64,000 bases of DNA from Schistocephalus solidus (taxonomy: Eukaryota; Platyhelminthes; Cestoda; Diphyllobothriidea; Diphyllobothriidae), in assembly GCA_017591395.1 (NCBI GenBank), contig WEDG01000895.1:186001-250000 (forward strand), in the 5' to 3' direction. The position numbers and the translations under genes are program-made. The notes beneath the pieces are model-generated. The model saw nothing but the letters and a program-made list of their open reading frames with translations. It was not told the origin of the DNA and searched no databases. This document shows positions 54,231-64,000 of the stretch, in pieces. Numbering within the stretch: the first letter of the stretch is position 1; every line of letters begins with the position of its first letter.

Positions 54231-55974
54231 TCACAAAAAGCCGACGAATCTGATTGGCATATTTTAAATTGACAAAAAGAGAGGGTCACTGAAATATTTC
54301 TTTTCTTACTTATGTCCACCATCAGTCAGTACTATGGAACGATGACTACCGATTTGGGTCTAGTTTTTTGTGTAGGACATAAAATTATCCCAGGGCATTG
54401 GTATAATCAGATTAAGCAACGAAATTTATGCTAAAACCGGATCCTTGTGAAAGGTAATTTGTGTGCGTTTCAGAAATAGTGCCAAAGAGAGATTGTTTAC
54501 TAGATCGTGCTGAATTTTAGAGAATCCAAAACCATAATGAATGATGTACAATAAAAATAATCATTCAGATTAAACTTACGCACAAAATCTTTGGCTGGGT
54601 GTTTTTTAGAAGTTTGGATTTGGTATATCAAGTCTTGCCGCGAAATTTATTAGTACTATTGACGGAGAAAATCAGATGCTATGAAACAAAGATTTAAAGT
54701 GATGGTAGATGAAACTAGATTCTTAGCAACAACGCTGTCTTATTATATTTAACATAGAAAGGCGTTATTTAGGGCTTTGAACTTAATATTTTATGGTAAA
54801 CACATATCCACTTATGCCAATTTATGGAGGTTTGACCCATAAAGAAGGATTGGTAACATTCTGCAGGGTTGGAAGATCTGACACTGTTCAGAATATCTTA
54901 ATTAATGATCATTTTATATAAGATAAATGTATGTTTACTGCACATTTTCTTCTAAACTAAAATATTAATAAATATTTAAAAAATTGTGGATGAGCCTGGA
55001 TCGCTCCGATGTTCTCTATCAACTAGTGACAAATTTAGTTGGACCACAGGCCACATTTTAAGCTTCATCGTGTCGCAGGTGACCTGGAGTTCATCGCTGA
55101 CGGAGTAAGCGATTGGTAATTAGAAAAAAATGAAACAAAAAGACCAAAACCAGCTCGTTTAAGGCCAGATCATGAGAGAGCGTCAAGATGTATCGCTACA
55201 GAAGTCAGTAATTGTCAATAACATATGCAAAACTTTAAAGGGTGCACAGGATTAGTACCAAAAAGAAGTTAGCACTTTTGCCCTATTAATTGACCCAAAT
55301 GAGTAAATGGAGACCGCCCTACCTTTAGCAGTCTACATTCCGAAGGAGAAAATTGACGCACACAGAAAAAACGCAAACATATGGTTAACTTGATATCACT
55401 CTCCCAGTTCTTTATTCCACATGGCTAACTAAGCCCTTTCCATCTAATTAAAGTGCATCATGTGGAAAACGACCTTGATGTTCCTTTATTTGTTGCCTAA
55501 ATGAACTCAGTTTTTCACGAAGTCATTATTTACCGTCCTTTTATTAATTGATCGGAAGCAGCTGCTGGAATATATCCTTCCGTGTATGCATATATGCTCC
55601 AAAGAATAACTTTCCATAAACAAAACAATGATGGAAAATTATGTTTAAGTCGCGATTTACGTCAAATCGAGCATGGTTGATAGTTGTAGGCTAATGGTTC
55701 AATATACTGGCAGTCAAATACGTAAGTACTTGACAAGGATATAGCAGGTGAAACTGTACAAGTAAGCTTCGCTTTCAATAAAAAGGTAATATACAATAAA
55801 GCTAAACAGGTTCAGTTTGTTTTCAGTTTATTTGGTAATGATAAAAGGCAATACCTCTGTAAACGCTATTGTTTACATGCCAGTTCGTTTGACACAGCTG
55901 TATATGTTGAAAAAATGTTCACTACTAAAATGACTTTGGGATGCTTTGAGTAGGAGTGATTGTTAAAATTCACT
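54231..55974. other. AT-rich sequence, no feature recognised
   Basis: No open frames with recognisable motifs and no repeats shared within the window. Confidence 0.4.
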
Positions 55975-56285
55975 CTGGTTCGTGGGGTATTTGGCTCAGG
56001 TTCATATTGTCAAGGGAAAAAAGATGCAGCATCAAATCATCCAAGCGGTTCATGAAGATCTGCAGGGACATCGCTTCCTGCGATGGTTGAACCTAAACCT
56101 TTTGCGTGTAACTTCATCAAGTGTCCACGAACTTTGGGTGAAAAAGTACCACTGGAAAATGTCCTCAGAATGCAGTCAGAATGCAGCCCATATATTATCT
56201 TGTAAACCAGGATAAGATAACCTCTTTGCGGCCTGCAACACAGTTGAAATGCAGTCTTTTTGGGTGAACTCATTTTCAATCGACT
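55975..56285 (-). pseudogene. CR1-like LINE 3' fragment
   Basis: The minus strand reads CCRPQRGYLILVYKIIYGLH, FSSGTFSPKVRGHLMKLHAK, then in another frame MNRLDDLMLHLF. These match the C-terminal segment of the 15440-17690 copy (GGTGATCTTATCCTGGTTTA; CAGTGGCACC; AAAGGCTTGGATGACTATAT) with an internal deletion. It has no RT. Confidence 0.75.
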
Positions 56286-57269
56286 TAGTTGCTGAGTGGG
56301 TGTGAAAAGGAAAGGCTAGCATTTAGTTTAACACAGTTAACTGAAAATTCTAAAGTTGTATAAGTAGTTACTTTCGTGTTTATTGTTTTTGTTACTTTAA
56401 AAACCGTTAAGGCGTAAAATGCTTATACCCATCGAGCATCTCCACTGTGCTCGTGACACGTTTTAAGCGGATATACTCACTACTTCATTGCGTTAGTAAA
56501 ACGTGATTGTACAATATTTAGTTCTGAAGTATGGAAATGACAGATTTCAAGATTTTCGTCGAAAAATGTTTGTAAACCTGCAATGCCATACTGCAATGTA
56601 CCAATCGGTATTTTTGATTTCATAGGTCTTGGACATTTCCATGAGTGAATGTCACTGCTTAAGGACACACAAATCCAACGATCCACCGTTACACTGCCAT
56701 TTGCATAAACGTTGCATGCTGGTTGTACCGGGATATAAAAATGAGAATTGCACGATCTGTCAACACTAAAAATGTTCGTTCGGTTATATTCTAGGCACTT
56801 TCTAGACTCTTAAAACCCACTAGAATAGGCACAGCCCACCAGACTAAAGAAAAATGTAATTACCGTTTGATGCAACCCAACGACACGCTGCCAATCACTG
56901 AAAATTAATAAATTGTCTGTAAAATAAGTTGCAACGAGGCGGACTATAAGTTCGTTGGCAAAACCGGGCCGAAATTGCAGACCCCCCCGCATGAGTACAA
57001 ATTTGCAACTTGGAGGCTATATCCACACTCTCAGCTTGCAACACACGTTTGAGGGACCAGCCATATTTTTGATCTTCTGCGAGTTACCATCTTAGGCCGG
57101 GCCAACTCAAAGACGGAACGGTGTTCAGATGCCAACTCCATCAACAGTCATCTAACCCATCCAGCAGCTTTTTAGTCTTGCGTCATTACGTACACGAAGT
57201 TCAACACCAGACGACCACAAAGAACTCACGAAAGCCGCACAGACACGAGCAAAAACTTGATCAGACCAA
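56286..57269. other. Unassigned sequence
   Basis: Short minus-strand frames at 56480-56686 and 56810-56992 without motifs; no repeats recognised. Confidence 0.35.
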
Positions 57270-57490
57270 GGCTTATAAATAAGCCATGGCACTTTGCTTC
57301 CGGTTCTGTTTAATTATTGGCAGTTAAAGCTTTGAAAATGTTGAGCCGACCAAGTTCTCTAAAATGTAAGCATACAAAATTAAAATTGTTCCAATGAACC
57401 TGCCTTTTATTATCAGTCTGGATCTCTCCACTTTGCCAACCTGATGTTGACATTGTCTACTAGCCAGTTTTCCCATTAATTAATATTGTT
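57270..57490 (+). repeat. Family G repeat, copy 2
   Basis: GCTTCCGGTTCTGTTTAATT, GCAGTTAAAGCTTTGAAAAT, GAGCCGACCAAGTTCTCTAA and TTTGCCAACCTGATG parallel the copy at 48330-48560 in the same order and orientation. Confidence 0.65.
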
Positions 57491-60400
57491 TCATTTTTTC
57501 TAATACTTTTCCAGAAATTAATTGCTACAACTGACTAAATTTTCCGAAACCTTAAATAAGTAAAAAGCTTTTTATTTAATCATTTTGTTTGTCAATGGCA
57601 ACATTAATTGATTACTGAGTATTATTCATAGAGGCTCTGAAGTACGGTCGTAAAAATAGTTAAACAACTTGATTTATTTAACACGCTCAGTTATTTACAT
57701 ATAGTTTTTAGATGTCATAGGAAAATATACGCATCTACCAACTAAAGGATTGCATTGTACGAACACACTGGGAAGTAAAAGGGAAAATTAAAAGATGTTA
57801 TGCTTCCAATAAACAAAACCCTTCATCTTTTATAAAAGTTCAACAAAAACGAAAGAGACCGAAACAAAGGTTTGACAATCGTCTGAAGATGACACAAAGC
57901 CGTCAAATTATGCTAATAAAATATGCAGATAAGGTCACTACCTTCAAAATATAAAGGTTAAACACTTGCTTTAGAGAGTAAAGAGTTGCAAATATATGGC
58001 ACACATAATTGAAATATGTTCCTTTATTTTAGTCTCTATCGTCATCGTCATCACTGCTAAACGTAATTTTATTAACGAAATAATTACATTTTAAAAATTG
58101 CATATAGTTATTTGCACTCATCCTAGTGATTGAACTACCAAACACAGATTTAAAAAGGATCCGTGTTCAATGAAATCTGTTTAATTAGACCATCTTCTCA
58201 GATTGAATAGAGAAACACTAATTCAGCACTCCTGAAATAATTGTTTACAGCGCAAAGATATAAAAAATCCAGATAACCATGACGACTTAATTAAGGCTGC
58301 CAGATCTTAGATAAGGCAGCTTGCGTGCTTGCTTTGAAGTTTTGAGCTCAAAGTTGGTCAGTTTTAGCCCCGTCAATAGAAACAATGCTCAAAATTTCTT
58401 TTTTTTTATGATAAGTATTAAGGCCTCTTTTTTATAGAAAGTTACCCGAATGCAATGCGTTTTAGACATCGACGTGAGGATCCTGCCGGAACCACTTTTG
58501 CGTCCCATTTGGCTATCCAAAAGACTGACCAAATCACTACTCGGCAAGTTCATTGGCAAAGATTCCTCTTAACATGCAACTTTCAGAAATGACCGAAACA
58601 GGATTGAATGAGGAAAATACTTTAAACCCGCTAGACCTTCATCCCATAGCCGGAAAAAGACTCAATATAAAAGACATGGTGCACACAACTGCATGCAACG
58701 CCCTAATTTTGAGAATTTTTTCAAGGCTAACAACGAAGTTTAGCACTCCAGCTAACGTCTCCAAGCGCGTTTTAAATGCGTTCCCCTTTCGGTTAATTTG
58801 AAGTTAATTTTACAGCTTAATCAAAGAACATATGCTGTTATGACGTGCTACTAAAACCTAAAGAGCATAACGTATTCATCGGTTCCTTTATTTGAAAGTA
58901 ATTTACTTGCTTTAACTTGAAAAAATTAAGAGAGATAAAAAATAGTACAGTTTTGCCTACGTTGTTTAGTTTAGGCTTTACTCCACCAATGTCAATTCAA
59001 CTGCAATAAATCTGAATACGAATATATTAATTGCAATTAAGCAGCCAATCATACGTTTGAGATATTTATTATTTTATTTTTTGACAAGCTTTGTGCAGTT
59101 GAATGAAACTCGGTTTAATTACATGAATATTGCCAAGTCCATTTAAATTCGGCTATATTTGCATGATTACGCATTTATCCTTTACCAAGGATTACCTCCG
59201 AAATTCCAAAAAAACAAATCTTTATTCACTTATATACAAAATGTGGATAATCAATAGAGAACTAAAATTATGCAAAAAGTCGAAATTTACGCAAGGTGGA
59301 TAATCACTCGCAACCCCGCAGTAACGTCTGTACCAAAGCAATTAATAAATTATGAAAAACTTAAAGGAATTTAAAACTTAAAGGAAATGTGAAAATATGT
59401 ATTACATTTTTGAGAAAAACATATTGTTTAAAAAAAGTGAAAAATTCTTAAAACTTGAAATATAACTCTAAATGCGACGAATAAATTTAAATGCAATTGT
59501 CTGAGGATAGCGTACGCATATAGTTTTCTGTATATAAAGATAAGTATCATTTCATTAAATTTCTTCATATGTATTTTTGGTATTGGATAACGATTAGTTT
59601 CAGATCGTTCTTGAAATACCAGTGAATATTCCAGGATTTTCACTGTAAATAATTGATTGGCAATACATTTACGTCCTGTTTCAGTTCCAGAAGAGATTTC
59701 GTTGAAGCCTTTCTTGCCTAAATTAAATTTTTTATAGTACAAGGCACAACAACAATAGATTTTGTTCTGGGATATTAAATAGCATACAAAATTTATTTGT
59801 TGTCCCGCGACCTCCGATTTCGCCCAAACTCTGACTGTTACCTTCAATATATACAAAAAAACAAGACGTTTTCTGTAGTCAAACGCTTTCTCAGCCGCAT
59901 ATCCACTCCAAAATCCAAAATACGAAGATAAAATTTACGCTTAACTACTCACTCAAATTTTAATCATGACATCACACGAATTAGGTCATCTACTATAATT
60001 GGCATAAACTATCGTAAATATGTCATTTTTCTACAGCTCAAGCCTCTATTTCTGGAACCGCGAAAACTCGAGATTTTCATTTTGATGAGAAAATTCGTCC
60101 AATTGAAGCATTCCGATTCTGTGACTGTAAAGGAAATGTGGACAAACTTGCAGGACAACGGCGGCAGGAGATCTATCGAGCAGCCAGCATTTCATTTTAC
60201 CCTTGAGTGATTCAGTTACCTGATGTATTTGAGAAAAGTCTCGTATTACCACTTTTGAGTGACCATTAAATAAATGATATATATATATGCGCAATTGGAA
60301 AGCATTTATCCTTACTTACGTTGATTTAGTATATTCCGGGACTTGTCGAGAAAAACTTTGCTAAACCAACTGTCTGTAATAGTTCTTAAGGAAATGAATT

Positions 60401-60839
60401 TTTATGCAAAGTATCAGGATCGTGCCTGATATTTTCTAACGGATTCAAATTATCATAGTGTAGCTTCGTCGAAGAATCCTTTTATATGGTGATGAGTGGT
60501 GGTTAAGCCCTTCTCTAAGATATGAATGCTCAAAGTACTTACCGAATTAGCTTGCTTATGCGTTACCACGTGTGAGATAGCCATTTACTTTAGAGTATTT
60601 CTTTGAAGGTTACAAGTAAACGGCAATTAAAAAAGCTGCCACTTACAGCGAGCGCTGTAAAATGGAGATAAGTTAAATATATTCTAATAATTGCACTAAA
60701 ACACCGTTTATATTTCATACAATAAATTTTGAATAATCCTATGTAGGTCAGTTCATGTAAAATTAATTTCAAAGGCATAGAAGGGTTAGGTTTGAACGTT
60801 AGTCATTATTTCGCAGACATCCAGGCGTGGTGGCTTATT
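57491..60839. other. AT-rich sequence, no gene recognised
   Basis: The 142-residue minus frame at 59428-59856 is rich in Phe, Ile, Tyr and Lys, as expected of chance reading through AT-rich DNA. A short TA run is at 60278-60289. Confidence 0.4.
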
Positions 60840-61060
60840 AAGGGGTGGCTCCTGCTGCATTAGCCATTTGCGTCTTCTCTAGTTTCCGGTCTTTTTGCCT
60901 TATTGATGACACTGATCTTAAGTGTAGGAAGGGGAGAGAGTGCGGTAGATGCGGTGAAAGTCTATTATCACTTTAAACTAATCCACGCGCAAGTCACTTT
61001 CCCTGCACCACCATACTGTGACGCAAATTGACGATCGAACTGACGTATTATACATACATT
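60840..61060 (-). repeat. Family F repeat, copy 6
   Basis: On the minus strand: GTCAGTTCGATCGTCAATTT, GTATGGTGGTGCAGGGAAAG, TGACTTGCGCGTGGATTAG, GATAATAGACTTTCACCGC, ATCTACCGCACTCTCTCCCC. It is the cleanest 5' half of the family and carries the TACATACAT flank also found next to the copy at 32770. Confidence 0.7.
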
Positions 61061-61469
61061 GTCCCATTATATGTTAGATGTCTCCTGAGTAATGATAACA
61101 ACCTGCATCTGTTTTGCTAGGAAACAGTTACATGATCCTCAAGCCATAAAGTGACAATTGCATAGGATAAATATCTGAACATTTGAAAGAACTGTAATTG
61201 GCTGATGTGAAGAAAGGTTAAATGAAAAGTAAGTTCCAAGAACAATTTCAGTAGAAGATGGTATCACTGAAGGATGAAGTTTTTTCGTATTTTATTCGTG
61301 TGTTTCGTATGCACACTCGAACACATCCCCAGAAGTAGTCGTAGATAACGATGATAGAGGGAGAATGGAACAGTATTGATAGGACGTAGTTGGCAACATA
61401 ACGACATCTGCACTATTATTAACAACTATAGTAGGTGACCTTTCTCATGTAGAGTGAGTCAGATATTAA

Positions 61470-61530
61470 AGCGGGACGATTGAATCGCGTAACCGATCGG
61501 TGAACGCCGCTCTACCACAGTCTTGCCATT
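61470..61530 (+). mobile_element. SINE tail type B fragment
   Basis: CGGGACGATTGAATCGCGTA, ACCGATCGGTGAACGCCGC and ACCACAGTCTTGCC correspond to the end of the B tail on the minus strand at 33726-33790 (CGGGACGAGTGAGTCCTGTA, ACCGATCGGTGAGCGCC, ACCATTGTCAATATT). Read backwards it can look like a tRNA head, but the tail match explains it better. Confidence 0.5.
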
Positions 61531-61999
61531 CTTTGTTTGTATGTGGGTCACAATGGTTATAGCACAGTTTTTTTCAAAGTGGTGACCTTAAAATGAACTG
61601 GATTCCCTCCCCGTCTCTCTCGCTCTCTCGTGACAGGATCCCGCTGAAAATACCCGCGTCAAAGCAGGTACACATGTGCATGCGAAAGCCTGCCAGTATA
61701 GGAATCAAATTCCTATGATCCACATATAGTAGGTGACCTAACTCATGCAATGTTTCATCAAAATTTGATTGAGACGTTAAGCGTACAAGTGGTAGTGTTA
61801 GGTTTTTGTTGAGTGGATTTAAAGGCCCAGAATGCCTTTTGCTAAAGAATGCTGCATGTTTACTGCAGTTTATTTAGAAGACAGGAAAGATATGAGTGGA
61901 ATCGGAGGCTGTTGGACATTCAAAAATTTTATATGCTATTTAATGTCACAGAGGAACGTCCATAGTTTTTGTACATTGGGATATAAATGAAAATCAATA

Positions 62000-62575
62000 T
62001 AGACAAGAAAGGTTATCAGAGACTTTCATTTTAGAAAAGCATTTGCTTTTGTGATGAGAGTCTTATTTTGAGACAAGCCTCCGAAGTCAAGCCAGGTTAT
62101 CATCTGTGGGAAGAACTTCCCACATGAATACACTTTATTGTCAGCAAACTTCAAGAACTGCCGACGACTGATGTTTGGGATGGTCATCAAATTCGGAGAG
62201 TGGTCGATCTGGCGGTTGAAAAAATATACCATAAATAGCTAGGTGTTTATTGACATCATAAAGGGTACAATGGTTAATTACGGCACTCACCGACGCTGAA
62301 TGAATGTGGCTCCAGCCTTTTCACATTCGATCTCCAAAGCATTTTTATTCCTGCAAACAGTCCGGACCTTAATTCCCTTGAAACTCTTTTTGCATTCATG
62401 AAAGGAAATTGGGAAAAGGCCAAGAAACATTTAACAGGAGCAAAAATTGGAACTTGCGCTGGATGACTGCATAGATCAAAATACTATTGACTACTTAGTA
62501 ATATCTGCGTCCTTCCGATGTAGAGCAGTATATCACGCTAAGCGACGAATCAAAAAATAATAGTTTGTTGTGTTA
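62000..62575 (+). pseudogene. Tc1/mariner-type transposase remnant
   Basis: The clearest block, ANSPDLNSLETLFAFMKGNW followed by EKAKKHL, is the (S/P)PDLNP-I/L-E region before the last acidic catalytic residue of Tc1/mariner transposases. After a frameshift near 62440 the end reads ALDDCIDQNTIDYLVISASF with RCRAVYHAKRRIKK, like the usual C-terminal '...RC.AV...KGG'. Upstream pieces are weakly compatible (VFIDIIKG). Stops and frameshifts are many. Terminal inverted repeats were not identified. Confidence 0.6.
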
Positions 62576-64000
62576 TTATTGTTTTCCATTTTTTTGTCAT
62601 TGTTTCGTATTTACCGTCTCTGCTGTTTGTGATATTAGACCTTAAATAATTCACCTGTCATAAAGTTGTTTTCCAATTTGATGGATTTCAATAAAATAAA
62701 TTAGTTCTAAGCTAATAAATGATAATTTATAAACCAAAATCTGCCTTATTTTAGAAATCAGTCGTTTCTTAGACCCCGACTAACTTGATGGAATTAACGG
62801 TAAGGGGGGTTTTGCGCTTCAATGGTTTACGTGCGAATTTCGTTATTTTGAGTTTGGTATGGTCTGAACTGTAGTCTGTTCATGGATACTGGTCATATTT
62901 GACTCAAATATTTTAATTTTTCAATTACTCGGCATACCATTGTAAACATATCTCGTCGTAAGAATGCATGCTCTCTAATTCAGTGGTTTTTCATAACAAA
63001 TCAGCTCTTAGATAGATGCCAATGTACCATTGCATGTTGTTTTCTTGCGTTAATATACAAAGGACTAATTTTCTCTGTGGGAATGACAAGTGGTGCATTG
63101 CTGAGAATCAGCAATTCAATGAAAATTTAATAACGGGAGAAAAAGGTTGTTCGTTCACCGGAAACATGGCTTTCATAACTTATCGGATGGCACTGTTTGT
63201 GGAATGCTTGCAGTGTAGCAGTGCATGTTTGTTTTTCCAAGCTGAGGCAGGCTTAGACATTCTATTAACATCCTTGTCAATAAACATTATGACATAACCT
63301 GTCTTGGTGTATGGCATTCTGGATAATTCCACGTTTTCCCTATTTATCTCTTAATTGTTAATTTATGTATGGACGCGCGACCCAGTCCGCTAACTTAGCA
63401 AAAATTAAACGATGGCAGTCATGTAAAAACAAGTTTTGACGGTAAATTCTACAACAGTATTCACAGGGAAAGTGCGCGTAGATAGCATCAGTTTTATGTG
63501 TACAAAAGCTTACTCGAAATAACAATTAACTTTCTTGAGAAATTCGCAAATGTATTTTACAATATATCCGGTACATGTGTTAGTGAATATAGGTGAAGAT
63601 GTAGCCACGGCAAATTGTGCAATGCAGCAGATCTCTTGTTGACAAAAAAAGGGGCTGCATTAAATAGTTTTGTGGTTGAAAGTGTCTGATGTGCCAAAAT
63701 GTCCTAGATCAACGAAAAACTCTTTGCCAGTCCTTGACGAAGCCTATCCGCTTGGACGGTTGTCACGTAAGGCTGAGTACTCGCGAAGGCGTCCAAGCAG
63801 ACGGTTTGGAGGCCACGACCTTTACAGTTACCTACCCACGTGGTCTGCAGTCGGCACGTGATCTCCATGATGTACAACGCTTATAGAAATTTTTCTCCAA
63901 TATAGAACACCTCCTCTTTGTAAAGTGCCCACGATAACATATCGCTTTATTCTAAATACGTTCATTGTAACGGTTTTATCACTGCATTCAGCCCAGCCCT
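62576..64000. other. Unassigned sequence
   Basis: A 93-residue plus frame at 63016-63297 (cysteine-containing, MPMYHCMLFSCVNIQ...) and overlapping frames at 63670-63886 in a GC-richer patch are not recognised. No repeat match within the window. Confidence 0.3.

Noticed and set aside
59428..59856. 142-residue minus-strand open frame
   Set aside because: Composition (Phe, Ile, Tyr, Lys, Leu) is that of AT-rich DNA read by chance; no motif or splice context.
61455..61520. tRNA-like box A/box B pattern on the minus strand
   Set aside because: The segment matches the plus-sense type B SINE tail; the tRNA look is coincidental.

Overview
The window reads as eukaryotic nuclear DNA from a repeat-rich parasitic flatworm, most likely a tapeworm; that placement is inference. 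The evidence is one intron-containing animal gene with two very small introns (30 and 32 bases), decayed RTE-like and CR1-like LINEs, a Penelope-like element with a GIY-YIG nuclease, tRNA-derived SINEs, and long AT-rich stretches without recognisable coding. No operons, bacterial genes, rRNA genes or CRISPR arrays were seen.

The left 13.7 kb is occupied by one recognisable host gene on the minus strand, a homologue of CCAR1 (cell division cycle and apoptosis regulator 1). I model eight coding exons: a short ATG exon at 13702-13725, the S1-like domain at 8818-9226, the DBC1 (inactive NUDIX-like) region across 4930-8787, a linker exon at 4592-4657 and the SAP domain at 493-619. All junctions keep the frame. 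The C-terminal part expected from the family (EF-hand-like and coiled-coil regions) is not visible and probably lies left of base 1. Introns 1 and 7 hold a CR1-like LINE (9640-13207) and a broken RTE-like LINE (690-2890). A tRNA-like retrosequence is inserted inside the RTE copy with near-identical flanking repeats.

From 15.4 to 19.1 kb two decayed CR1-like copies meet tail to tail. From 22.6 to 24.04 kb lies a SINE followed by a Penelope-type GIY-YIG fragment enclosed in inverted arms of about 235 bases, bordered on both sides by TA repeats. From 26.8 to 34.2 kb the sequence is dense in short repeats: copies of an unnamed GC-rich family ('family F'), a small inverted-repeat element carrying telomere-like CCCTAA motifs, and a SINE cluster. 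From 34.5 to 64 kb most of the sequence is AT-rich and quiet, with scattered SINE, family F and telomere-like elements, a 12/5-base minisatellite at 53209-53337, a CR1 3' fragment at 56 kb and a Tc1/mariner transposase remnant at 62 kb.

Only the CCAR1 homologue is supported as a functional gene. All transposon coding regions are broken. The more unusual signals are the tiny introns, the telomere-repeat-bearing inverted-repeat elements, the inverted-arm Penelope structure, the minimal tRNA-like SINE family, and SINE subfamilies that share a core but differ in their tails.
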